A DNA stretch of 64,000 bases, from positions 1-64,000 of the forward strand of contig CAVTVK010000004.1 of assembly GCA_963738135.1 (NCBI GenBank), given 5' to 3'. A program made the translations under genes and the position numbers. The stretch is from Bog-473 sp963738135 (GTDB taxonomy: Bacteria > Actinomycetota > Acidimicrobiia > Acidimicrobiales > RAAP-2). The notes beneath the pieces were generated by a model that was not told the DNA's origin, ran no database searches, and worked only from the letters and a program-made list of their open reading frames with translations. Shown piece by piece: positions 51,560 through 58,764 of the stretch; the first letter of the stretch is position 1, and every line of letters begins with the position of its first letter.

Positions 51560-52579
51560 ATGGAGCGCAGGGTTCTCGGTGGTACCGGCATTTCGGTGAG
51601 TGGGTTCGCTCTCGGCACGATGATGCTCGGCGCCCAGGGCAACACCGACCACGACGAGTCGATCCGCATGATCCATACCGCGCTCGACGCCGGCATCAAC
51701 TTCGTCGACACCGCCGACGTGTACTCCCGGGGCGAGTCCGAGGAGATCGTCGGGAAGGCGTTGGCCGGGCGGCGCGACAAGGTCGTGTTGGCCACCAAGT
51801 TCGGACTCCCCGTGGGGCGCGACCCCAACCGCCAGGGTGCATCTCCCCGCTGGATCGCCCGGGCCGTCGAAGACAGCCTGCGGCGCCTCGGCACCGACTA
51901 CATCGACCTCTACCAACAGCACCGGCCCGACTACGACACGGATCTGGACGAGACACTGGGCGCCCTGTCCGACCTGATTCGGGCCGGCAAGGTGCGAGCC
52001 ATCGGCTCATCGACGTTTCCCGCCGACCTCGTGGTGGAGGCGCAGTGGGCGGCCGAACGCCGCGGCCACCATCGCTTTCGAACCGAGCAACCCCGCTATT
52101 CGATCCTCACCCGGACCATCGAGGGCAACGTGCTTCCGGTCGCCCAGCGACACGGCATGGGCGTGCTGTCCTACGGACCACTGAGCAGCGGATGGTTGTC
52201 CGGACGGGCCGATCCCACCCGGGGTCATCGGACGACCAGCGCACCGCAGGCATTCGACCTGGACATTCCGGCCAACCGAGCCAAGCTGGATGCCGTGGGC
52301 GCGCTGAGCGAGCTGGCAGCGGAGGCGGGACTCCCACTGACCCATTTGGCGACCGCCTTCGTCCGAGCCCATAAGGCCGTCACCTCGGTCATCATCGGGC
52401 CGCGCACACCGGAGCAGCTCGACGACCTCCTGGCCGGAGCTGACGTGGTGCTGAGTGACGACGTCCTGGACCGCATCGACGAGATCGTCCCCCCGGGGTC
52501 CGAGCTCAATCCCGACGACAACTATCTCGCCTCGTCGCCCGCACTCACCAACCCGCGACTGCGTCGGCGGCGCACCTGA
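51560..52579 (+). CDS. Aldo/keto reductase
   Basis: A 339-residue AKR (TIM barrel) starting MERRVLGGTGISVSGFALGTMMLGAQGNTDHDESIRMIHTALDAGINFVDTADVYSRGESEEIVGKAL. The catalytic residues are present: Asp in FVDTADVYSRG (Asp and Tyr) and Lys in VLATKF, with the position for His in YQQHRPDYDTD. NADPH contacts are in SVIIGPRTPEQLDDLLAGA. It resembles the Tas/YajO/PhdX branch of small AKRs that reduce aldehydes or quinones. AAGGGAG lies seven bases before ATG 51560. The neighbouring MarR may control it, although no operator is obvious in the 76-bp gap. Confidence 0.92.
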   Translation: MERRVLGGTGISVSGFALGTMMLGAQGNTDHDESIRMIHTALDAGINFVDTADVYSRGESEEIVGKALAGRRDKVVLATKFGLPVGRDPNRQGASPRWIARAVEDSLRRLGTDYIDLYQQHRPDYDTDLDETLGALSDLIRAGKVRAIGSSTFPADLVVEAQWAAERRGHHRFRTEQPRYSILTRTIEGNVLPVAQRHGMGVLSYGPLSSGWLSGRADPTRGHRTTSAPQAFDLDIPANRAKLDAVGALSELAAEAGLPLTHLATAFVRAHKAVTSVIIGPRTPEQLDDLLAGADVVLSDDVLDRIDEIVPPGSELNPDDNYLASSPALTNPRLRRRRT

Positions 52580-52717
52580 CCCCACATTCTCGAGCCGGCG
52601 CTTCGTCCCGTGCGGCGGACCGCCACGGGCTCGATCGGAGCGGGTCTGCATGTGACGTGGAAGGCTCGGAGACTCGGTCTCGACCTGCCAGGATGTGCGA
52701 GTCCGATGGAGGGACTG

Positions 52718-53551
52718 ATGCGGGAGATGTCGCGACAGACGAGCCACGTGCTGGACGTCCCTGGCGCGCGTCTGTGCTTCGAGGTGCAGGGCTCAGGCCC
52801 TGCCCTCATGCTGATCGGTCACCCGATGGACGCTTCGGGGTTTGCCGCCATCGCGCCGCTGCTGGCCGACGCCTACACGGTCGTGACCTACGACCCTCGA
52901 GGCTTTGGCCGAAGCACGATCCACGACCCCGACCAAGACGGCGACCCGGACCTGCTGGCCGACGACGTTCGCCGGGTGCTCGACGCGGCCGTGGGCAACA
53001 AGCCCGCCCACGTCTTCGGCAGTAGTGGCGGTGCGGTCACGGGACTCGCCCTGGTCGCCCGCTCCCCCGGCCACGTCGAGACCCTCATCGCCCATGAGCC
53101 GCCACTCGCCCTGCTCCTGCCAGAGGCTGAGCAGGCGCGGGCGCGGGCGGGTTTCCACGAGATCCACGACACGTACCGCGAGAGGGGCATCGGTGCGGCG
53201 TGGCAGGCCTTCGCTTCCTTCACGGGCCTGTCCATCGCCCCACACAACGCACCCGCCGATCCGCCGCCGTCCTCGGCCGAGGAGGACGCCGACGCGACGA
53301 GCACGCGCTTCTTCGAGCACGGCCTCTTTCCCATCGCTCTGTACCAGCCCGACTTCTCGGCGCTCGAGGCCGCACCGACCCGGCTCGTCGTGGCGGGAGG
53401 CACGGCTTCGAGGGGCGAGTTTCCCCAACGCACGGCCGTCGCACTTGCCGGACGCTTGGGTACGCCGCTGATGGAGTTCCCGGGGGGCCATGCCGGCTTC
53501 GCCACCGAGCCGACGGAATTCGCGACAGCTCTCAGACGCGCCTTGGCATGA
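52718..53551 (+). CDS. Alpha/beta hydrolase
   Basis: A 277-residue serine hydrolase. ATG 52718 (MREMSRQTSHVLDVPGARLCFEVQGSGPALMLIGHPMDASGFAAI) is preceded by GGAGGG seven bases upstream; ATG 52706 is a nearby alternative. The oxyanion hole is LIGHPMDA, TYDPRGFGRST follows, the nucleophile elbow is HVFGSSGGAVTGLALV, and the acid and base positions lie in LVVAGGT and FPGGHAGFATEP. The pattern resembles the non-heme chloroperoxidase/epoxide-hydrolase-like group of small hydrolases. It is 138 bp after the aldo/keto reductase and may share its transcript. Substrate unknown. Confidence 0.88.
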   Translation: MREMSRQTSHVLDVPGARLCFEVQGSGPALMLIGHPMDASGFAAIAPLLADAYTVVTYDPRGFGRSTIHDPDQDGDPDLLADDVRRVLDAAVGNKPAHVFGSSGGAVTGLALVARSPGHVETLIAHEPPLALLLPEAEQARARAGFHEIHDTYRERGIGAAWQAFASFTGLSIAPHNAPADPPPSSAEEDADATSTRFFEHGLFPIALYQPDFSALEAAPTRLVVAGGTASRGEFPQRTAVALAGRLGTPLMEFPGGHAGFATEPTEFATALRRALA

Positions 53552-53595
53552 CCCACCCATGGAGACGCGGCGGCATCGTTGGCCGCCGCCGCCGG

Positions 53596-53757
53596 CTATC
53601 GACGCAGAGACCTGCGGCTGGCGCCTTCCCCCCGGCTCAGAGCGAAGCTTGCGACCCAGACGATCGCGAGAACAACAGCAGCGATCCACAGCAGGTGGAC
53701 CGCGAAGCCGGCGCCGAAAAGAATTAGAACCAAAAGAGCCAACAAGAGTATTGCCAC
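53596..53757 (-). CDS. Small hydrophobic membrane protein (DUF5670-like)
   Basis: A 53-residue protein starting at GTG 53757, with AAAGGGG seven bases upstream: VAILLLALLVLILFGAGFAVHLLWIAAVVLAIVWVASFALSRGEGASRRSLRR (given in parts: a first helix of about 17 residues, a short turn AGFAVH, a second helix of about 16, and a basic tail). Two helices with a Gly turn and a cytoplasmic tail resemble the short hydrophobic protein family that accompanies CsbD in many bacteria. It lies 82 bp downstream of csbD on the same strand, likely the same stress transcript. Confidence 0.7.
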   Translation of the reverse strand: MAILLLALLVLILFGAGFAVHLLWIAAVVLAIVWVASFALSRGEGASRRSLRR

Positions 53758-53839
53758 AACCGTTCCCCTTTCAATATGCGTGCAGAGTCGGACACGCAAT
53801 GTTCAGTGCAGAGTTGGACAGGCACGACCGGAAACAGAA

Positions 53840-54013
53840 CTACTTCCCGAATGCGTCCTTTACCTTTTCTCCTGCCTGCTTCACGTTGCCAGACGCCTGA
53901 TCCTTCTTCCCCTTCGCCTGCCGTGAGCGGTCATTGGTCACCTTTCCTGCAGCCTCCTCAAGATGACCCTTGGCCTCTTGCACTTTGTTCTTCGCTTTGT
54001 CGACCGTAGACAT
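53840..54013 (-). CDS. CsbD family stress protein
   Basis: A 57-residue hydrophilic helical protein: MSTVDKAKNKVQEAKGHLEEA followed by AGKVTNDRSRQAKGKKDQASG and NVKQAGEKVKDAFGK, the Lys/Ala/Gln/Glu-rich three-part CsbD pattern. The family is induced by general stress, often sigma-B controlled; molecular function is unknown. ATG 54013 has AAAGGAAC upstream. It lies on the minus strand with the small hydrophobic membrane protein gene just downstream. Confidence 0.9.
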   Translation of the reverse strand: MSTVDKAKNKVQEAKGHLEEAAGKVTNDRSRQAKGKKDQASGNVKQAGEKVKDAFGK

Positions 54014-54190
54014 GACGTTCCTTTCGTCGTGGATTGGGTGCAACAGGTCTATGCCCGTTAGGAAGTGCCCTCAAGTCACCCAATCGGGTGATTTCACGAC
54101 GAGGAAACCGTGTCGGCGTACCGAGCATGCAATGACGCGAGCGCACAACATCGCTTGGGGATACCGACTGTCAGCAATGATTGGAGGGTG

Positions 54191-54811
54191 ATGATCGAAA
54201 CTCGCCGGGCCGGTCCGGACGATCTCAGGGCAGCCAGTCGCGTTCTTGGCGAAGCGTTCGCCGACTACCCCTGGACGAGGTGGACGGTTGACCCTGACGA
54301 TCACCAGGAGCGGATCACTCGACTCCAGCTTCTGGCGCTCGAGAACCTGGGCCTGCCTTTCGGCGAGATGTGGCTGAGCAGTCTTGCCGGCACGATCCAG
54401 TCGGTCGCCGTGTGGATCGACAGCGCCGTTCCTGTGCCCTCGGCGGTGCACGACGCCACGGATGCAGCCGTCGCAGAGCTGGAGGGGTCCCGCCACGCTG
54501 CGTCGCTCGCGGCAGCGCGAGAAATCGAGGGTTGGCGCCCGATCCAGCGCCACTTCACTCTGGGTGTCCTCGGCACAGCGCCGGCGAGACAACGAGAGGG
54601 CCTGGGCGGTCGGACGTTGCGACCTGGCCTGGCCACTGCCGACCGAGAAGGCGTCGGGACCTTCCTCGAGACGTCGTCGGTGTCGAACCTTGCCTTCTAT
54701 TCGACCTTCGGCTTCGAGGTCATCGGCCACAGACGTCTTCGGGACGGCCCTGATGTCTGGGCGATGTTCCGCAAGCCCTCGCCCGACAGCGGCACGTTTC
54801 CCGCCGCCTGA
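54191..54811 (+). CDS. GNAT family N-acetyltransferase
   Basis: A 206-residue acetyltransferase. ATG 54191 is preceded by GGAGG (TTGGAGGGTG), and the protein begins MIETRRAGPDDLRAASRVLGEAFADYPWTRW. The acetyl-CoA loop RQREGLGGRTLRPGLATADREG is close to the Q/R-x-x-G-x-G/A form but has R-L-R instead of the more usual L-L, and the family-closing ETSSVSNLAFYSTFGFEVIGHRRL is well kept. The substrate is unknown; the layout resembles actinobacterial GNATs of the puromycin N-acetyltransferase/FR47-like branch. It stands alone, divergent from csbD. Confidence 0.87.
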   Translation: MIETRRAGPDDLRAASRVLGEAFADYPWTRWTVDPDDHQERITRLQLLALENLGLPFGEMWLSSLAGTIQSVAVWIDSAVPVPSAVHDATDAAVAELEGSRHAASLAAAREIEGWRPIQRHFTLGVLGTAPARQREGLGGRTLRPGLATADREGVGTFLETSSVSNLAFYSTFGFEVIGHRRLRDGPDVWAMFRKPSPDSGTFPAA

Positions 54812-54946
54812 CCGAACCTTTCATCCTGCAGCGACAACGAACGCGACGAGGGATCCGGGAAGCGCGCGAGATAGGAGATGTGCCCTCGGAATCGACCCAG
54901 GACTGTCGCCATTCCGGCGAAACGAGGCGGTGGCTTCCGCCCAGCC

Positions 54947-54973
54947 CAGCAGCAGCAGCAGCAGCAGCAGCAG
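54947..54973. repeat. (CAG)9 trinucleotide repeat
   Basis: Nine perfect CAG units in the gap 54812-55109 between the GNAT and the Ig-like gene. No open frame around it has coding character. Apart from this repeat I see no gene or promoter in the gap. Confidence 0.9.
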
Positions 54974-55109
54974 TTCGCAACGATCACCGGGCCCATGACC
55001 ACTTGACATCCGAATGCCGTGGAGTACCGTCCCACGTAGGGGCGCAACCCGACGCGAGGTACACGAGGTGACTCGTGTTCTGGCTGGGCGCGAACCGATT
55101 GGGGTCGCC

Positions 55110-56174
55110 ATGTTCACCCGCTGGAAGGCCACTCTGACCAGGGTATGCACGTCGATTGCCCTCGTCGTGTTGGCGACGACCGCCGTCGGGATCACAAGAG
55201 CCGCCTCCGCCTCTGGTGCCGGCACGGAGGTCGTCACCGCAGCGACCGCAGCGACCGTAACGGCCGCACCCGCCATCACCACCCAGCCGGTCAGTCAGAG
55301 TGTGACGCTGGGTCGGTCGATAACCTTCACCGCAGCGGCCAGCGGCAGCCCGACGCCGACCGTGCAGTGGCAGGTGTCGGTCGACAAGGGGAGCACGTGG
55401 ATCGACGCCCCGGGAGCGACGACACCGTCCTTTACTGGCGTGCCCATTCTCTTCGTGAACGGGTGGGAGTTCCGCGCCGTGTTCACGAACGCCGCCGGGT
55501 CGGCCACGACCACTGCGGCCACTCTCACCATTTTCGTGGCTCCAATCGTGACGACCCAGCCGGTCGACCAGTCGGGGCCCGTCGGGTTCACAGATACCTT
55601 CACCGCAGCGGCCAGCGGCACCCCGACGCCGACTGTGCAGTGGCAGGTGTCGGTCGACAAGGGAACCACGTGGATCAACGCCCCGGGAGCGACGACGCCG
55701 ACAATCAGCGGGGAGCCAACTGCCTTTGAGAACGGCTGGGACTTCCGGGCCGTCTTCACCAATGGCGGAGGATCGACCACGACCAATGCGGCCACCCTCA
55801 CCGTCGGACTGCCGGCCGTGAACCTCCCCCCGGGAGTGTTCTGGACCGGGGGACCTGTGGACGTTGCGTTGAGTCGACCCACATTCAGCACGGTGCAAGT
55901 TCAGTGGGTGACCACCAGCGGCCCTTCGCTATTTTTGAATCAAAGGGAATGGATCGCCGATCCTGCGGCGTTCAGCCCGAGTTCCGGCACCGTCACGTTC
56001 GCTCCCGGCCAGACCACCGCCGAGATCTCGTTGAGCGTGATCACGCAAAGCGCCAGTGGCTGTTCGATCGGGATCCCCCCGTCCGGCTGCTTCCCCGAGG
56101 TCTCGATCCAACTCACGAGCGCGACGAATGCGCAACTCGGACAGACCTCTGACCTCGACCTGTACATCTTCTGA
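55110..56174 (+). CDS. Secreted Ig-like repeat protein
   Basis: A 354-residue exported protein from ATG 55110: MFTRWKATLTRVCTSIALVV, then LATTAVGITRAASASG, a signal peptide with Ala-rich cleavage region. It has two tandem bacterial Ig-like (Ig_3/PKD-type) domains, each with ITTQPVSQSVTLG or VTTQPVDQSG at the start, TFTAAASG-(S/T)-PTPTVQWQVSVDKG-(S/T)-TWI and FTNAAGSATTTAATLTI or FTNGGGSTTTNAATLTV at the end. The C-terminal 110 residues are different (SRPTFSTVQVQWVTTSG to QTSDLDLYIF) with two Cys (ASGCSIGIPPSGCFPEV). The protein probably binds or spans the envelope. The DNA of the two repeats is almost identical over about 65 bp. Confidence 0.85.
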   Translation: MFTRWKATLTRVCTSIALVVLATTAVGITRAASASGAGTEVVTAATAATVTAAPAITTQPVSQSVTLGRSITFTAAASGSPTPTVQWQVSVDKGSTWIDAPGATTPSFTGVPILFVNGWEFRAVFTNAAGSATTTAATLTIFVAPIVTTQPVDQSGPVGFTDTFTAAASGTPTPTVQWQVSVDKGTTWINAPGATTPTISGEPTAFENGWDFRAVFTNGGGSTTTNAATLTVGLPAVNLPPGVFWTGGPVDVALSRPTFSTVQVQWVTTSGPSLFLNQREWIADPAAFSPSSGTVTFAPGQTTAEISLSVITQSASGCSIGIPPSGCFPEVSIQLTSATNAQLGQTSDLDLYIF

Positions 56175-56231
56175 GAGTCCTCGGCATGGGCGGTCGCCTT
56201 GGACCCCCGCGGCCGGCTCTTCGGCGAGCGA

Positions 56232-56280
56232 GGCTCACCCAAGGCCGAGCAGTCCGTAGCCCCTCTGGCTACGGTGAGCC
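56232..56280 (+). terminator. Nested hairpin downstream of the Ig-like gene
   Basis: An 8-bp stem CCGTAGCC/GGCTACGG around CCTCT (56254-56274), enclosed by a longer-range pairing GGCTCACC/GGTGAGCC (56232-56239 with 56273-56280). It follows the Ig-like stop by about 60-100 bp and ends four bases before the SDR start, so it could terminate the former or regulate the latter. No T-run. Confidence 0.5.
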
Positions 56281-56283
56281 CTG

Positions 56284-57078
56284 ATGACCGATCGACTGCG
56301 CGACAAGGTGGCGATCGTCACGGGCGGAGGTGACGGTATCGGACGAGGCATCGTGCGGCGCTTCGCTCGGGAAGGCGCTCACGTCCTGGTGGCCGAGATC
56401 GACGACGTCGCCGGCGAAGCCGTGGCCTCGTCCTGCCGGGACGAGTTCGGCGCCGACGTCCGCTTCGTCCACACCGACGTCAGTGCCAAAGACGACGTCA
56501 CGGCCATGGTCGCCACGTCCGTGCAGACCTGGGGCACGGTCGACGTCCTCGTGAACAACGCCTGGGGTGGCGGCACACTCGGTCGCTTCGAATCCATGAC
56601 CGACGAGCAGATGCAGTGGGGCCTCTCCATCGGCCTGCTCGGCCCGTTCTGGGGCATGCAGGCGGTGTTGCCGATCATGAAGGCGAACGGGGACGGGGCC
56701 GTCATCAACCTGTGCTCGCTGAACGGCGTGAACGCCCACATGGGCACGACGTCGTACAACGTCGCCAAGGAGGCGTTGCGGGCGGCCAGCCGAACGGCGG
56801 CCCGCGAGTGGGCCCCCTGGCAGATCCGGGTCAACGTGATCTGCCCCGGCGCCAAGTCGGCGGCCACCCGCGCGGTCTTCGAGGCGCACCCTGAGCTCGA
56901 GGCGGCCGCCGACGCGTCGAACCCCATGGGTCGGCTCGGCGACCCCGAGGACGACATCGCGCCGGTGGCCGTGTTCCTGGCCAGCGAGGACGCCCGCTAC
57001 CTGACCGGCAACACGCTCTTCGTCGACGGTGGCGGCCACATCAACGGCGTCCCGTGGGCGCCCGACCTCGGCGACTGA
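56284..57078 (+). CDS. SDR family oxidoreductase
   Basis: A 264-residue classical short-chain dehydrogenase: NAD(P) loop VAIVTGGGDGIGRGIVRRFA, DVSAKDDVTAMV, NNAW in DVLVNNAWGGG (a variant of NNAG), catalytic Ser in INLCSLNGVNAHMG, catalytic YNVAK and NVICPGAKSAATRAVF. Ends with GNTLFVDGGGHINGVPW. First gene of a three-gene operon (SDR, SDR, VOC) with 14-15 bp gaps. Substrate unknown; a ring-type or steroid/secondary-alcohol substrate would suit the cluster but is inference. No frame break. Confidence 0.92.
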   Translation: MTDRLRDKVAIVTGGGDGIGRGIVRRFAREGAHVLVAEIDDVAGEAVASSCRDEFGADVRFVHTDVSAKDDVTAMVATSVQTWGTVDVLVNNAWGGGTLGRFESMTDEQMQWGLSIGLLGPFWGMQAVLPIMKANGDGAVINLCSLNGVNAHMGTTSYNVAKEALRAASRTAAREWAPWQIRVNVICPGAKSAATRAVFEAHPELEAAADASNPMGRLGDPEDDIAPVAVFLASEDARYLTGNTLFVDGGGHINGVPWAPDLGD

Positions 57079-57092
57079 CCCGGGCCCGCCGC

Positions 57093-57875
57093 ATGAGCTC
57101 GCTCCGAGGCATGACTGCCATCGTCGCCGGTGCCGGGCCCGGCATCGGGAGAGCGTGCGCCACCGCGCTCCGACGCGAGGGCGCCGATGTCGTGGTGGCG
57201 GCCCGGGACGCCGCCCGCCTGGACGCCATGGTTTCCGAGATGCGCGCCGCCAGCCCGTCCGAGGCCCAGCTGCTGCCCATCGCCTTCGACTTCGCGGACC
57301 TGGATTCGTGCCAGGCGCTGGTGGAGCAGACGCTGGACCGCCTCGGCCGGATCGACATCCTGGTCAACGTGGGGACCGCCGGCGGCGAGACCACGTCCAT
57401 CAGCGAGGGTGAATGGGAGTCATGGCGTCGCGCCTTCGAGGTCAACGTCATCGGGACCATGGAGCTGAGCCGCCTGGCGGCCAAGGCCATGACCGCCAAC
57501 CCGGGTGGTTCCGTCGTTCAGGTCGGCACTATCGGGACACGGGCGCTCCCTCCGGGCCGGTCCCGCTACACGGCGACGAAGAGCGCAATGGTCACGGCCT
57601 CCCTCACCATGGCCAAGGAGCTCGGCCGGTCCAACGTCCGGGTCAACGTGGTGACGCCCGGCTTCACGACGGGTGCACCCCTCACCGCCATGATGGAGTC
57701 CATCGCCACCCGCACCGGAGAAACCGCCGACGAGGTCTCCGCCCGCGTGGCCGCCGGCGCATCGCTGCGGCGCCACGTCGATCCCGCCGACGTCGCCGAA
57801 GCGGTCGTCTTCCTCGCCGGCCCCGGCGCACGCAACATCACCGGTGTGGAGTTGCCCGTCACGGCGGGACGGTGA
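57093..57875 (+). CDS. SDR family oxidoreductase
   Basis: A 260-residue SDR from ATG 57093: MSSLRGMTAIVAGAGPGIGRACATALRREGADVVVAARD, where the cofactor loop GAGPGIG is slightly altered. DILVNVGTAGG is an N-x-G-T variant of the NNAG position, VVQVGTIGTRAL holds the Ser/Thr region, and YTATKSAM is the catalytic YxxxK. NVVTPGFTTGAPLTAMM and DVAEAVVFLAGPGARNITGVELPVTAGR follow. The weak NNAG and Ser motifs make this a divergent SDR that may bind a different substrate from the gene upstream. It is the second gene of the operon. Confidence 0.9.
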   Translation: MSSLRGMTAIVAGAGPGIGRACATALRREGADVVVAARDAARLDAMVSEMRAASPSEAQLLPIAFDFADLDSCQALVEQTLDRLGRIDILVNVGTAGGETTSISEGEWESWRRAFEVNVIGTMELSRLAAKAMTANPGGSVVQVGTIGTRALPPGRSRYTATKSAMVTASLTMAKELGRSNVRVNVVTPGFTTGAPLTAMMESIATRTGETADEVSARVAAGASLRRHVDPADVAEAVVFLAGPGARNITGVELPVTAGR

Positions 57876-57888
57876 CGGTGACCAGCCG

Positions 57889-58758
57889 ATGAGCCGCCGC
57901 CGGCACCACGTGCGTTGGCTGTTCCATTCCACGGCGATGGTGGCCGACTACGACCTCGCCGTGCGCAACCTCGGCGTCATCGTCGGCCTCACCGTGCTCG
58001 AGTACGGCGAGTCCGACGAGCCTGGCATCGGGCGGCGCGGCGGCATGGCGTGGGTCGGCGACAACGCCGTCGAGATCGGCCAGCCCATCGTGGAGGGCGG
58101 CGCAGCCCAGTTCGTCTCGCGCTTCGGCGGCGGCATGCATTCGCTGGCCCTGCAGGTCGACGACCTCGAGGCGACCATGGCGCACCTGCAACGGCAAGAG
58201 GTGCACATCGCCGCCCGACCCCTCCCCGAGATGTGCTTCAGCGATCCGCGCGACACCGGGGGCGTCTTCTTCCAATGGAGCACCTTCGAGCTCGCCGTCG
58301 ACCCCCGCTTCGGTGCCCCTCGGCCCGACCCGCCGGCGCCGGCGCGGGTCCTGGCGCCGGCCGTGCACCACGCCTTCGTCGGCGCCCTGGTCGACGACCC
58401 CGTCGCCTGGGCCGCCACCTACGCCTCACTGCTCGGCACCACCGTCACCTTCGAGAATCGCGCCGCGGCCCCGGGCCATCCCGTGGCCGGCGTGTCGCTG
58501 GGCGACTGCACCCTCGCCCTCTACCCGCTGCCGGGCGACGACGGCCCGACCCTGTGGGGCCGTGCCTACGAAAGGGCGCGCACCCATCTTCTCGCCCTCC
58601 GCGTGGACGACCTCGAGGCGGCGGCCGACGCGCTCACCCACGCCGGCATCACCGCTGTCCGTCGGGAAGCCGACCTCGTCGTGCTCGACCCCGCCGCCAC
58701 CGGAGGGGTCCAGGTGGCCCTGACCGGGTCCCTGCTCCCGGGCGACCCGCGCCGATGA
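57889..58758 (+). CDS. Two-domain VOC (glyoxalase-like) protein
   Basis: A 289-residue protein with two VOC modules. The first (residues 8-130) has RWLFHSTAMVADYDLAVRNLGVIVGLTVLEYG, GMHSLALQVDDLEATMAHLQ and a DPRDTGGVFFQWSTFEL end. The second (about 150-280) has VHHAFVGALVDDPVAWAATYASLLGTTVTFEN and HLLALRVDDLEAAADALTHAGI. The first-domain pattern H-x-x-x-(V/A) with a late Glu (FELAVDP) is compatible with metal binding; the second is weaker. It is the last gene of the SDR-SDR-VOC operon and ends 6 bp from the convergent ileS. A lyase or dioxygenase on the operon's intermediate is possible. Confidence 0.87.
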   Translation: MSRRRHHVRWLFHSTAMVADYDLAVRNLGVIVGLTVLEYGESDEPGIGRRGGMAWVGDNAVEIGQPIVEGGAAQFVSRFGGGMHSLALQVDDLEATMAHLQRQEVHIAARPLPEMCFSDPRDTGGVFFQWSTFELAVDPRFGAPRPDPPAPARVLAPAVHHAFVGALVDDPVAWAATYASLLGTTVTFENRAAAPGHPVAGVSLGDCTLALYPLPGDDGPTLWGRAYERARTHLLALRVDDLEAAADALTHAGITAVRREADLVVLDPAATGGVQVALTGSLLPGDPRR

Positions 58759-58764
58759 CGCCCG

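Noticed and set aside
54947..54973. A CRISPR array or direct-repeat element
   Set aside because: Only a trinucleotide tract, with no spacers and no cas genes anywhere in the window.
54697..55282. Minus-strand frames encoding poly-Cys or poly-Leu tracts
   Set aside because: These are translations of the (CAG)9 repeat and of the antisense strand of the Ig-like gene; no conserved protein pattern.
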